Under the pieces are notes generated by a model, which saw nothing but the letters and a program-made list of their open reading frames with translations, was not told where the DNA came from and searched no databases. Of a DNA stretch of 14,515 bases, positions 1 to 10,207 are shown piece by piece. The DNA is from Schizophyllum amplum. Taxonomy: Eukaryota > Basidiomycota > Agaricomycetes > Agaricales > Schizophyllaceae. The stretch lies in assembly GCA_007026445.1 (NCBI GenBank), contig VDMD01000290.1:1-14515 (forward strand). Reading direction: 5' to 3'. Each line of letters starts with the position of its first letter. Within the stretch, counting starts at the first letter, position 1. The translations under genes were made by a program, and so were the position numbers.

Positions 1-1076
1 GTCTTCCTCCAGAAAGCCCAAAAATGCTCGATCGAAGCGCGCGCTGGAGGCGCGGGCACCGAAGCAGCAGGAAGATGCGCGGACTGCCGTGTTCGTGAAG
101 GGGACGCATACGGGGGATGTGTTGAATAATGCGATGAAAGACCTGGTGTGTACTCTGTGCATACTTTGTCACCGCTATTCGCTCACAGGGGTACAGATGG
201 CGCTGAAGCGTCCGGATTCCATCTCCTTCTCCAAAAAGAATGTTGTGCATCCTTCGAGGCGCAGGGCGCGCAGTCATTGGAGTTTTGGGCGCAAAAGAAC
301 GATGCGAGCGTCTTTGTTGTGGGGCAGACGTCAAGAAGCGGCCAAATAATTTGACGTTGGTGCGCATGTACGACTACCGGGTGCTCGACATGATCGAGGT
401 TGGCGTCGACAAGTTCGTGCCGATGAGCGAGTTCAAGGTGCGTCCCCCTCCTTGACCACATCTCATCTGGACGCTAACAACCTCATCAGAGCCCCAAATC
501 GACCCAGGCCACAAGCCATTGATGCACTTCGCCTCAGAGCTGTTCGACACGCACCCGCGGTTCGTGCAGCTCAAGTCGATGCTGATGGACTTTTTTCAAC
601 GGCGAGGAGATCGACTCCATATGCCTCAAGGGCCTCGAGCACGTCATCAGCGTATCCTGCGGGCCGACGCCCGAGGCCTCAACACCACCGCATCCGCTGA
701 CCCCTCCACTCTTCCTCCTCCGCCGTCCCCGAACCGCTCCGAAGGTTCACCTCGCGTATACACGACGAGGTGCTGAACTCGGGCACGCGCGTCCCTCGCG
801 TCGAGCTCGTGCCGATGGGCCCTCGCTAGATCTGTCGCTGAGGCGGCACACGCCCCGGACGCGGAGCTGATGAAGCAGGCGCTGAAGCGGCCCAAGTTGC
901 GCCAGCAGGACGTGGCGAAGGGGCAGGGGAAGAAGCGGAAGAACATGGAGGTGGACGAGATGGGCGATTTGCGCGGGCGGCTGCATGTGGGGAAGCAGGA
1001 TTTGGAGAAGTTGCAGACGCGGAAGATGAAGGGGTTGAAGGAGGGGAGGGAGGAGAAGAGGCAGAAGACGGAGTGA
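1..1076 (+). CDS. RPF2: Ribosome production factor 2 (Brix domain), 5' partial, several frameshifts
   Basis: Rpf2 is a nucleolar assembly factor that, with Rrs1, brings the 5S RNP (5S rRNA, L5, L11) into pre-60S particles. The translation shows the family N-terminus ([14 protein letters not shown] from about base 17), [18 protein letters not shown], then [36 protein letters not shown], and the C-terminal signature [19 protein letters not shown] before a basic tail and TGA at 1074-1076. Introns: 146-196 (51 bases, in frame, no stop) and 438-489 (52 bases, branch-like CTAAC near 473). The first residues lie upstream; the pyrimidine-CAG at 1-11 may be an intron acceptor. The frame must be corrected at about 252, 331, 504, 681, 690-738, 752, 767, 820 and 857 (missing bases) and in the T run at 591-596 (one extra T). 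Conserved residues continue across every break, so error is likelier than pseudogene. Family assignment is very secure; exact exon ends in 640-770 are not. Confidence 0.9.
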
Positions 1077-1323
1077 GGGAGGTGTACTTTTCTGTGTATC
1101 TGCTGTGCTTTTTTGTGCTGTATCTGTCTGTCCTGTATGCGATCCATGTCTGCTCGATATTGAGGTTGAACTGGCGTTGAAGTCGGCGTTACACGTGACT
1201 ATCGCGTCCTGCAGCGTCATCGCACCTTGTCTTTCTCTGTTCCCAACTCCCATCATCACACACGGTAGTAGACTGCCAGTCCTACCGCCCAAAGCCTTAA
1301 ACAGCGAATTCTGTAACGTCCAC

Positions 1324-2589
1324 ATGGCCCCGAAGTCTACAATATCGCGCAGGCGCCCATTACGGCGCACGCGTTTAACGCTGACCGCTCTCGTGCGCCA
1401 AATTCCATCTCTACATCTCCTCTACCAGCTGACATCTCTGCTCAGAGGTCGCCGTGTCCCTCAACTCCAACACCGCGCAGATTCTACAGCGCTCTGGGAA
1501 CGAGTGGACGACGATCGAGACGCTGTCGGAGCACGACAAGCTGATCACGTCCATCGACTGGGCGCCGAACTCGAACCGGATCGTCACCGCGTCGCAGGAC
1601 CGGAACGCGTACGTGTGGCAGGAGACGCCGGACCCGGAGACGGGGCGGCTGTGTGGAAGCCGACGCTGGTGCTGCTGCGCATCAACCGCGCGGCGACGGT
1701 GGTGCGCTGGAGCCCGAAGGAGGACAAGTTCGCGGTGGGGAGCGGCGCGCGGGCGATTGCGATCTGCTCGTTCGACCCGGAGAACAACTGGTGGGTGTCG
1801 AAGCTGCTGAAGAAGCCGATCCGGTCGACGGTGCTGTCGGTGGACTGGCACCCTAACAATGTGCTGCTGGCTGCGGGCAGCGCGGATATGAAGGCGCGCG
1901 TGTTCTCTGCGTACATCAAGGAGGTCGACGAGAAGTGCGTGCATATCTGTTTTCTTGGATCGCGCTGATCGTACATCATCTGCAGACCCGCGCCGACCGT
2001 CTGGGGCAGCAAGCTCCCGTTCAACACGCTGTGCGGCGAGTACGCGTCCCCGCGGGCGGCTGGGTGCACGGCGTATCCTTCGCCCCTCCGGCGACGCGCT
2101 CGCCTTCGTCTCACACGACTCGTCCATCTCCGTCGTCTACCCGGCCTCCAACGCGATCTACAACATCCGCATCTCCTCGCTGCCCTTCGTCACCCTCGCG
2201 TGGACGTCCGAGAACAGCGTCGTTGCCGCCGGGCACGACTGCCACCCCGTCGTGTTCCAGGGCGACGAGGCGCAGGGCTGGGCGGGCGCGGGCACGCTTG
2301 ACGATATGAAGAGCATAGCGGCTGGGGCTGGGGCAGCGCGTCCGGGCCGCCTGAACTCGGGAGCGTTCAATGTGTTCAAGAGTGCAGACTCGCGCGGCAG
2401 GCGGCGGCGGCGGGCTCGCAGGGCCTGACGAAGCTGCCGACGGTCCACCAGAACACGATCACGAGCGTGAGACTGTACGACCCGAGTGGCGCGCAGGTGA
2501 GCACGAGCGGGGTGGACGGGAATCTCGTCATCTGGGATGCGACGAATGTGACGGTGCTTGAGAAGCAGATGGCGGGGATGCACATGTAG
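1324..2589 (+). CDS. ARC40: Arp2/3 complex subunit 1 (ARPC1/p40), WD40 propeller
   Basis: This is the WD40 subunit of the Arp2/3 complex, which nucleates branched actin at cortical patches and sites of endocytosis. The start is ATG 1324 (MAP, then [20 protein letters not shown] after one frame correction). Recognisable blocks are [92 protein letters not shown], and a C-terminal blade ending [20 protein letters not shown] before TAG at 2587-2589. Introns: 1393-1445 (53 bases) and 1935-1985 (51 bases, phase 2, joining GAA and A to keep EKPAPTVWG). Single missing bases are needed at about 1332, 1649, 2050, 2090 and 2398. With these five the CDS is 1167 bases, 388 residues, normal for ARPC1. It lies 247 bases behind RPF2 on the same strand. 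The identification is secure. Confidence 0.93.
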
Positions 2590-2739
2590 ACAAGAGGGTA
2601 TGTGTACTATGGATACAGTGATGATACAGAGCTCATTGGCCTTCTGCTGCGGCACGTTCGTTGATGACGCCCAGGCAGAGGCACGAAACTACAGCGTTTG
2701 AGTAGGATGAGCGATCAGTACGGCGCGTACGCACCAAGG

Positions 2740-2989
2740 TCATAACGAATCCATCTTCTTCTCTAGCGCACGAAGCTGACCGATCAGTGCTGCTGATCCT
2801 GCTCGTGCGTAAGTTCAGCATTATCTCTGTGATCTGCGAGGAGGTTAGATTATCGTCATTGAACAATTCGGTGAGCGCACTCCTTCATCTTCGCGCGAGC
2901 TTCGCGTACTCCACAGCACTCTGACTCAGTTGAGGTAAGCTTGGGTGGTTCGTGTACGGATTTGTGGTGTACACATCCTGTGAGGACAT
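2740..2989 (-). CDS. Possible small coiled-coil protein (about 83 residues), frame broken
   Basis: I do not recognise a family. On the minus strand ATG 2989 opens MSSQDVYTTNPYTNHPSLPQ and LSQSAVEYAKLARR, meets an in-frame TGA at 2887-2885, and continues in the same frame as SALTELFNDDNLTSSQITEI. A one-base correction near 2786-2795 then gives LIGQLRALEKKMDSL and TGA at 2742-2740. The amphipathic, heptad-like composition and a clean stop after the last helix look coding, and the same kind of one-base damage occurs in both neighbours. The gene would converge on ARC40 (3' ends about 150 bases apart) and diverge from the gene at 3563. Against it: the ATG context is weak, the TGA has no simple explanation, and an intron-like GTGCGT...TAG at about 2680-2734 on the minus strand leaves other gene models open. 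Confidence 0.35.
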
Positions 2990-3562
2990 CCGAGGACGCA
3001 GAGAGCGGATGGTGATGGGGGAGAAGACATGGGGAGGACAAGGTGCGACCGGGGAGACGCCACAAAACGGCAGACTCCGATCCGGGGTCAGCATGGGTCA
3101 GCCTGAGGTTCAACCGCTCTTCGTCTCTTTCTTCCGTCCCGTGCGCCATGTTCGCCATTCACTCTGCTCACGATGCCCCTCGTCGTTCTTCTCTTCTTTG
3201 TGAACCTGACATAGGCCGGCGTGCGGGGGTGTGCGAGGTGCCGCCCTGGTCGGGAGTCCGATGGCGTAGTGCGCTGCCGCGAAACTTTATCACGCTTACG
3301 CTTGTGCTGACGATATTTGCAGAGAAACCGTTGTAGGATGCAGCTGCTGCGTTGAGCACCTATGGATTCATGCTTGTCCCTCCACATCCCCTTTCCTTCA
3401 GGCTGCGCGGCGTTGGAGGCTTGGAGCCGGCGATCGTGTATGCGGAGATCGGGACTCGGACCGCATCTTGCGTCGGCATTTCGGCATCTCACCTGACCTG
3501 GCTGGACGCGCCGCTTGTTGATTTTGTACGGTTGTTTGGCAAAGCCCTTATCTCAAACCGTC
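2990..3562. other. Intergenic region, probable divergent promoter
   Basis: This is the stretch between the small minus-strand candidate and the plus-strand start at 3563. Open frames here are short or overlap without protein-like composition. A pyrimidine-rich run at about 3118-3200 (TTCGTCTCTTTCTTCC and similar) resembles fungal promoter or leader sequence for the plus-strand gene. I see no TATA box, repeat or RNA gene that I would defend. Confidence 0.4.
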
Positions 3563-5937
3563 ATGTCGACCGCCTGGAATATTGCGCTGCCCGCGCGCAG
3601 ACCGTCAATGGCGACGTCCGACGGCTTCCCGTCGCCGCCTTCCGTCTGGTCCGACAGCCTTCACAGTCGCTCAAATTATTTTTCCTCCCCCCCGCGCTCG
3701 TCGTCGCCCCCGACGTCGCCCATGACTTCATACTCGCACTTCGACTCGGCGCGCATACAGTCCAGTCCCCTCGCGTCCGACTACAAGACACTCGGAAACG
3801 CGATTGGTCCGAGGCGCGGCGGCATCGGAGCAGCACAGAAGCCTGCAGAGGGCAAGATAACCCTGCCCAGCTTCCGGACCATGTTCGGCGGGACGACTTG
3901 CCGCCTCTGACGACAAGCTCAACGTCCTCCGGATACTACGCAGACGACAGCATGATGGACACGGACGAAATGCGCGAGAGCGTGGACCCACAAGGATACG
4001 ACTCAGTCTTTTTCTCCGACGACGACGAGGGGACGGTATGCGAGAGGACGAAGAAGAAGAGGACGAGATTACGGGCTGGCGTATCGACGCACGTCGTACT
4101 TCCAGACCTCCGCTGAACGCGGACGCTGGCGGTATGAACCCGTTGTACCCCGGTCAGCAGCGCATCAACCACGCAAGTCGGAACCATCAATCACCATACA
4201 AGCTGTCGAGCCCCCTTCCTCATTCGCACGCCCCGCCTCCGAACCAGCTCCCGCCACCGTCGCATCTCCTCCCTTCTTGCTCGCCCAGCCTGCAGTAATC
4301 CCAGCAGACGACTCCCAGCCTGAATTCCCTTCATCGCCCATAGCACAAGCCGCCACCAGCCTCTCAATACCACGCGAAGATGATAGTGCCGACTTGGCTC
4401 AGATCGATGATCCAATGACCCCCTCCTCCCCGGTATTACCTCCCACCTCGACATTATCACAGCCCGAGCTTGACCCGGTATCACCACTATCCCTATCACA
4501 TCAAAGCGATGCAGCATCCGCCGCCTCGGAAGAGTCTCGTGAGGAGGGAATGGCTTTGGATTTGGAAACCGCGAAGATCCCTGACGCAGACTTTGCTCTG
4601 GTGCGTTGTCCTGTCGTGCCGTCACTGCATGAGCTCATCGGCATTTTTATAGACCGAGTCAGTAGACTTAACCATATCTATTCGAACGACGGCGGAAGCC
4701 AGCCTTGCGGAACGAGCAAAGGAGGATAACATGCAAGACGAAAACCAACCTGCCAGCCCCGACTCGTCACCACCTTCTCCCGCTTCTCGTCAAAGCCTGT
4801 CTGCGACCACGAAAACCAACGCAGATGGCCCATCCAAAGTGCCCGTCGGCGATAAGGAGAACCATGTCCATGACATCCTTCCCTGCCCCGCCAAGCGAAC
4901 TAAATCACGATCTCCCATGCTTGCCTGCGACCCGAGCACTTTGCCGTCTGTATCGACGCCTCCTCTGACCGACAGGAAAGACGTGGTGGTCGAATCCATG
5001 CCTGCCGTTGAACCTACGCCTGCCAAGGACGAAGCTAGGGAGCTGGCGGAGGAGCTATTCCCTGATTTTGCGTCTTCGTCGGAGAAGCGGAAAACAGACG
5101 ATGCCGAATCTGGCCCGTTGCGCAAGCGTTCACGACAGACGCTTTCTCCCGCTCCAGAGCCAGCGCTTCCTTCAGTACCAGAGCGAGCAGCCTCGCCACT
5201 CTCAGACGATGAAGAGGTCCCGCCACCCCGAAGAAGTCGACCAAGTCCCGCACGAAGAGGCGTCCGTCCAAATTCGCAAGAGAAGTCAGCGCAGCGGCAA
5301 CATCGGACGGCGAGGCAGACGAGCCCGCACCCAAACCCCAGCGACCTCGCGCCAAGCGCCGCACGACTCTGGAGAAGCTCTCCGACACGACGTTCGCGGA
5401 CCAGCCGTCGTTACCGCCGTCCACGTACAAACGCGCGAGAGCCTCTCCGCCCCGCCGCCGGTGCAGCAGGGCCCGCACCCGGACGACGAGGCGCGGGGCC
5501 TGCTGATCCAGAGCATGGCTGCGTCTCGCGCGTCGTCGCAGACGCTCACTGTGCTTCGCCGCGCTGTGCTCGAGGCGTGCCCGCACCTGCTGGAGAAACA
5601 GGCGGAGGATGCGTGGCATGCGGAGTTCGCTGGCGTCCTGGAGCGGGGCGCGCAAGAAGGAGGCTTGTTCGGGAAGGTGGAAAGCAGCTATCAGGTGCGT
5701 TTGGATGTCTGTATGTGGATAAGAGGCTGATGAAATGGTCTACAGGGCGACGGCAGCCGTGCGATGGAGGCGCAGTGGTTTTACGTGCCCGAGCGGGATC
5801 CGGACCAGGAGCGGGCGGGGCTGATGAAGATGATGTTCCCGCGCCTGGCGAAGCGGAGCGAGACGAAGAAGTACAAGCAGTACTACTACGCACCGCTCGC
5901 GCGCATCAATAAGTGGGATCCGGAGGATGCGCTTTAG
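3563..5937 (+). CDS. Conserved-looking hypothetical protein, disordered with C-terminal module
   Basis: I do not recognise this family. The model starts at ATG 3563 (MSTAWNIALPARRPSMATSD), has introns 4601-4652 (52 bases) and 5695-5745 (51 bases), and ends at TAG 5935-5937. Five missing bases (about 3892, 4032, somewhere in 4190-4290, 5220, 5455) restore 2277 coding bases, 758 residues. The first two thirds are low-complexity Ser/Pro-rich sequence with acidic patches (about 4010-4070) and basic clusters such as KKSTKSRTKRRPSKF, suggesting a nuclear protein. The last 140 residues look folded: SQTLTVLRRAVLEACPHLLE, KQAEDAWHAEFAGVLERG, then WFYVPERDPDQERAGLMKMM and KKYKQYYYAPLARINKWDPE. The last intron lies just before the WFYVPERDPDQ block. 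Short SP/TP sites are frequent in the N-terminal part, compatible with phosphorylation. Function is unknown; a chromatin or cell-cycle role is only a guess from composition. Confidence 0.72.
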
Positions 5938-6422
5938 TGCATTAGTTCGTGTCGACGTCGGACAGCACATCTCGATTCGTATGTATAATTCGACCGTCAC
6001 CTTCGTTCCGCATCGCTCAACCGACTTGTCTTTGTCTTGGCTTATTTGTACGCTTTGGTCCTGGCTCGAAAGACCTTTGTCGATTATTATTGGTCTCTGC
6101 AATACGCGCAAACAACGTAGGCCTTTTGTTGTATGCCCCACTGAGGTTGACCAGCATCACATCTCCCATATTGTATGCCAGACTGAGTATGAACCGTTAT
6201 GGCTAATATGATGCTCAGAAGAGAGAGAGTGGCAACAAGGAAGGGCGGACTGCGAACGGGAAAGCGATACAGCTGAACAGATTTGTCGACACATGAAAAT
6301 GATTCGTTGATATGGGCAAGTCTGAAGATACCAGGACAATTGTGTGGATTCATCGCGTGGACGGACTTGGGACGAAGAAGTACACGAGCGGATTGGACTG
6401 GGACCGACACAGGATCGATACC
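5938..6422. other. Convergent 3' intergenic region
   Basis: These 485 bases separate the stops of two convergent genes (TAG 5935-5937 on plus, TAA at 6425-6423 on minus). They are richer in A and T than the flanking exons and should contain both 3' UTRs. Open frames on both strands are short and lack protein-like composition. I see no tRNA, repeat or clear hairpin. Confidence 0.5.
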
Positions 6423-9400
6423 TTACATGATGGTGCAACCCCAGCCACGTTGCTCACGGGTGCGCTGTTCCTCTCTGCGGGCAGCGTCCGCCGCAATGGT
6501 CCTCTGGTCTGCTAGTCTCCTGTACTCGTCCCGCCGCGTACGATCCTCTTCAAGCGCCTGCGCCTGATAACGGTTCCATCGAACCACCCGACGGGCTTCG
6601 GCAGCGTGAGCCTCTTCGGCCATGCGCCCAGTGCGCCATTCCTCGACAGCCGGCTCTTGATGTGGGCCTGGCAGCGGCGCTCTATTTGCTGTGATCGCGG
6701 CTGGCCTGAAGCGGTTCAGATTCTGCCTTTCGATCTGCACTAGAATGCGCTGCTGTTCGAGAATTTGTTCAGGATTGAATGCGAGGTTGAACGCTGGCGC
6801 GGGCGGCACTGGAGCTGGAGCGGCACCTTGTGGAGGGCGCACGTCCTCGTCCATTCCAATGCCGCCGTGCACCTCCCTCATATGCGGATAGATCTCGTCG
6901 CGCGCAAATGCCTGAGTGCATCGCCAGCAGAAGTGAGTTCCGCACCGGCAGGTGATGTGGTTGCATCCGACGATCTTCTCAACCAAGATGTGGCAGCTGG
7001 GACACCGCTTATAGTTTTGCTCGGCGACGAGGGTCTCGTTGAGGCGGTCCTCAAGCTTTCGTTGACTGTCGCGGGCGTTTTCGGCGCATGTCGTCCCAGC
7101 GCGCGCGCCTTCATCGCAGGACGCGCAAATCGTGGCGAAGCAAGACGGGCAGGATACAAATTGCTGTACGTCGCCGCTGGAAGGGTACACTTGCTCGCAG
7201 GCAGCTGTTCGACAGTACTTCAGTTTGTCCGGATTTCTTTCGATGTGTGCCGCAAAGCGGCGTCGAAGAGCTTGTTCATGGCGTCGTCTGTGAGGAACTT
7301 GCGAATAGTAGGGATGGGGATAGGTACGCCGCACGTAGCTTCGTCTCCTATGCAGGTAAGCGGGAAAGTTTTGTTTTCTGTCGCGCTCGAGAGCAGATGT
7401 TTGGCGCAGGCAGTACAGTAGACGTGACCGCAGCCAAGGCGGAACGACGCGGATGCTTCGAGGTAACACACAGGGCAGATGGCTTCAGCCGTGTTCGGGG
7501 TAGGCTGGTAGTTGACGGATTCTTCCAGATGGCGTTCAACGGCCCGCCGTGCAGCGTCGCCCCCGCGTACGATGAGCGTACAACGAGCTCTGGGACCGTC
7601 CAGCTTCGCGTTGTCCTCGCCTAGCTCCTCCTTGAGAGCAGTGATACCCTGGCGTAGAAAATAGGAGACTGCCCCCGGCTTCAGCGGGAAAGAGATCTCC
7701 TGGGACGTCAGACGATCGACCTCGCCCTGAATTTTCTCTCGCGCTTGAGCTATCGCGGTCGACTCGCCGAAGGCCTTCAACATGCGTGTGCGGGCATCGC
7801 GTGACAGAAACGCCCCAGTACCCGTCGAGACGCGGTTCAGAAAGGTATCGTTCAAACCCACTTGCCATGCAGCGAGCGTCTCGCCCCGCGCGAGATCCTC
7901 GATTCGAACCTTCAACTGCCCTACTGTTTGCTTCTCCGTCCCGGAGATCTGTATGAAGACGTGCGGCCGACCCGGGAATCGAGGAGCGTCAATCTTCAGC
8001 GAGCAGGCCCTGTCGCTCGGGCCACCCTGCGCAAGAGCGTCCCACTGTCGTTTCTGTGCCTCGTACTGGCGGACCGGGATGGAGAGCTTATATTGCACAG
8101 GGCCGTCTAAGCGCGCGTTGACAATCCAGTTGCCGTTCCACGCGAACGTCTTGCCGCTCAGAGAAAGACGTATTTGCTCCGCAGTATTCCAGTCGTTGAA
8201 GTGAGCGCGCACGTTGACCATTTTGTCATGAGGGCGAGAGGTGTTCTCCACTGGGCGAGTGGTCGTCGCCCCGTACAACCTGATGTGTATTTCCAGCTGG
8301 TGAAGAGCGTCTTCTACGTTGTAGTCTTTCACCTGCTGTCTGGCCACAATGCTGGAGCCTGCGAAGCGGGCAACTTCCTCCGCAGAGACATGGATGGGGA
8401 GAGCATCGATGATGATTTGCGTTGACGGAGAGTTTAGCAGACCTCGTGGGCGATGTACGAAGACGTTGACACGTCTGCCACTGCAGAATTTTCCATTGAG
8501 TGCTTGTGCCTTCGCTTCTGCTGCGACGGATGTGCTATATTCGGCCGTATAGCGCACAGAGGGCGCTCTCCACCACATAGACAGCACAGAGTCATTTGAT
8601 GATGCGTCGCCCATGCCGTCCGGTCCTCCACCATCGGTAACTGACGCGCTCAAGTGAGCGCCGGTCATCACGGCATCATCGAGCGCTTCAACAAGCTGAA
8701 GGGCATTTTTAGCGTCAACGGCGATTCTGCTCTGTCGGAGACGTCGGTCGTATGAGACGATTTGGAAGCTTGCCGGAGATATGTCTTGATCGACGATGAG
8801 GCGGAAGAGCGAGCCGTTACCAGCGTCCGCAGGCAGCCCAGCGACCGAGACGATGACGGTCTGGAAGCCAGTGACGACGGACTGGATGGTCGCGCCCGCG
8901 CCAAACGTAATGATAGAGCCAGTGATTAGTTTGGTAAAGGTGTAGGCTGCCTCTTCCTGAGCGAAGCGCGCTCGTCGAGCCTCGTTCTCCGCTTCTATCA
9001 AGGCCTTGGCCTCGTTGCGGTCGGCCTGGCGCTTCGAGGCGCCGCTCGACTGTTCAGCTGCAGCGGATGCTGTATGCTCAACGATGGTTGACTGTTGCGC
9101 TCCATTTGTGAGAGCCTGTTTTCAATTCGTATGAAACAGAATATAGACTTCCAGATGTTGGCCACTCACCTCCACCCCGTGGTTGAACCGACATGCGTCA
9201 CCTCGAAAGCACTTGCCCTTCGCCCTGTAGGGGCATGGCTTTGCAGCATTTTGCCCCTTGACTTGCTCTTGTTTCGAGCCTTGGAGCAGTCAGCCTCGTT
9301 CTTCAGCGTTATATGCTGATCGTCACCTTTGTTAGCAGTGTTCGCTGTGGCGCTCTTGCGTGACGGATTCTTTGCTGTACCACGACCAGTGCCGGAAGGT

Positions 9401-9588
9401 ATCTGTGCGAATAGGTCTGAGAAAAGCGGCCGAAAACCTCAATACAGGTAGGCGCTCACCGATGTCGATCCCGTAACCGGTGGCTGCACGATGTGACCGA
9501 ATTTACAGTTGAGTTTCTTGCACGTTCCCGATGCCTGGAATTGCCAACACGGTGGACGAGGCTTCGACGCCTGCTCGTCTCGCTGCAT
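6423..9588 (-). CDS. RBR E3 ubiquitin ligase with two CCCH zinc fingers and C-terminal CaaX
   Basis: RBR ligases take ubiquitin from an E2 onto a RING2 cysteine before passing it to the substrate. ATG 9588 has a good context (TTCACCATG). Exons are 9588-9460, 9402-9170 and 9115-6423; introns are 57 and 54 bases. Two missing bases (about 9280 and 7254) give 1018 residues. CCCH finger 1 is C14-x8-C23-x4-C28-x3-H32; finger 2 is C100-x7-C108-x5-C114-x3-H118. Residues 122-660 hold a charged helix and divergent alpha/beta repeats that may be RNA-binding folds (RRM or KH like), which I infer only from pattern. RING1 starts at C668 (CPVC, then CGHVYCTAC), IBR spans C756-C798, and RING2 is C826-C854 with the predicted catalytic C844 in GCNHITC. 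Helical, Arg/Glu-rich sequence follows and the protein ends GWGCTIM, a CaaX box. At the last IBR ligand position the expected His is Arg793. CCCH plus RBR suggests an RNA-associated ligase. Confidence 0.9.
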
Positions 9589-10038
9589 GGTGAAGATGGG
9601 AGAAGAAAGCAAGCCAACACAGCACACGCCCAACCTTTTAAAGGCCGTCGGCACGAGCCGAACAATGTCACGGCAAACAGTCGATGCTGGGACTTCCCTT
9701 TGCTTGAATGCGCGTAGACTCTTTGACCTTTACAATATCCGTGGTTCTTTTACAAAACCTAGGATGGCCGTCAAAGACCTTTGTCATCTTGCATGGCAAA
9801 AGACACGGTCACCGCACTGCATGATTCCGTGAGTGAAAGGTGATATTCGAACGGACGAGGGGGACATACCTTGGGCCCAAACGGTGGTAGTGTCTTGCAC
9901 CAAGACCGCATATATGCGTCGAAAACAACAAACATCGTGAAGATAAGTGCAACCAATAATGGTTCCATAAATTATTGATACCCTATAATACGACAAAGTA
10001 GTCCAGCACAGAGATAACTTAGCGCGCGGAAAGCAAGA

Positions 10039-10152
10039 CGTGTACGACAAATGGCAGGGATGCGGTGAATGGCAAGGAACGTGAACGGCAAAATCACAAG
10101 GGTGCGATAGATGACGAGGGTTGTGACAAACGGCGGGATGTGACGAATGGCG
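10039..10152 (-). repeat. Degenerate 18-base tandem repeat, six units
   Basis: Read on the minus strand, units follow the loose pattern GCCATTCGTCACATCCC. On the plus strand the units are 10039-10056, 10057-10074, 10075-10098 (24 bases, expanded), 10099-10116, 10117-10134 and 10135-10152; five of six are exactly 18 bases. Each shares a GACAAATGGC or GTGAATGGC like core. Unit identity is moderate, so the array is old. Confidence 0.6.
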
Positions 10153-10207
10153 AGGACGCAAAACAGCCTGCAAAGACAAAACAACATAGGAATGCAAGAT
10201 AGCAAAT

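Noticed and set aside
747..1370. 207-residue minus-strand open frame across the end of RPF2
   Set aside because: It is antisense to the conserved RPF2 C-terminus and has low-complexity Leu/Pro/His composition produced by the opposite strand of GC-rich coding sequence.
1411..2127. 238-residue minus-strand open frame
   Set aside because: It is an Arg-rich mirror of the ARC40 exons; the plus strand carries clear WD40 sequence.
1..2589. RPF2 and ARC40 as pseudogenes
   Set aside because: Both are essential or near-essential genes, splice sites and residues between breaks look intact, and ARC40 needs only missing single bases. Sequence error explains this better.
3352..3900. Plus-strand frame starting at 3352 as an upstream start of the 3563 gene
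   Set aside because: Only its part after about 3892 is coding, reached through a missing base. The ATG at 3563 in another frame gives the protein-like N-terminus.
6691..7624. Plus-strand open frames of 178 and 218 residues
   Set aside because: They are antisense to the RING1, IBR and RING2 coding sequence of the RBR ligase.
7885..7915. Possible tRNA B box (GGTTCGAATC on minus)
   Set aside because: It is inside the RBR coding frame (VRIEDLARG), and no acceptor stem, A box or cloverleaf can be drawn around it.
9771..9968. 65-residue minus-strand frame MEPLLVALIFTMF with a membrane-like start
   Set aside because: There is no further support. It lies in a non-conserved intergenic stretch and overlaps a longer, equally unconvincing frame.
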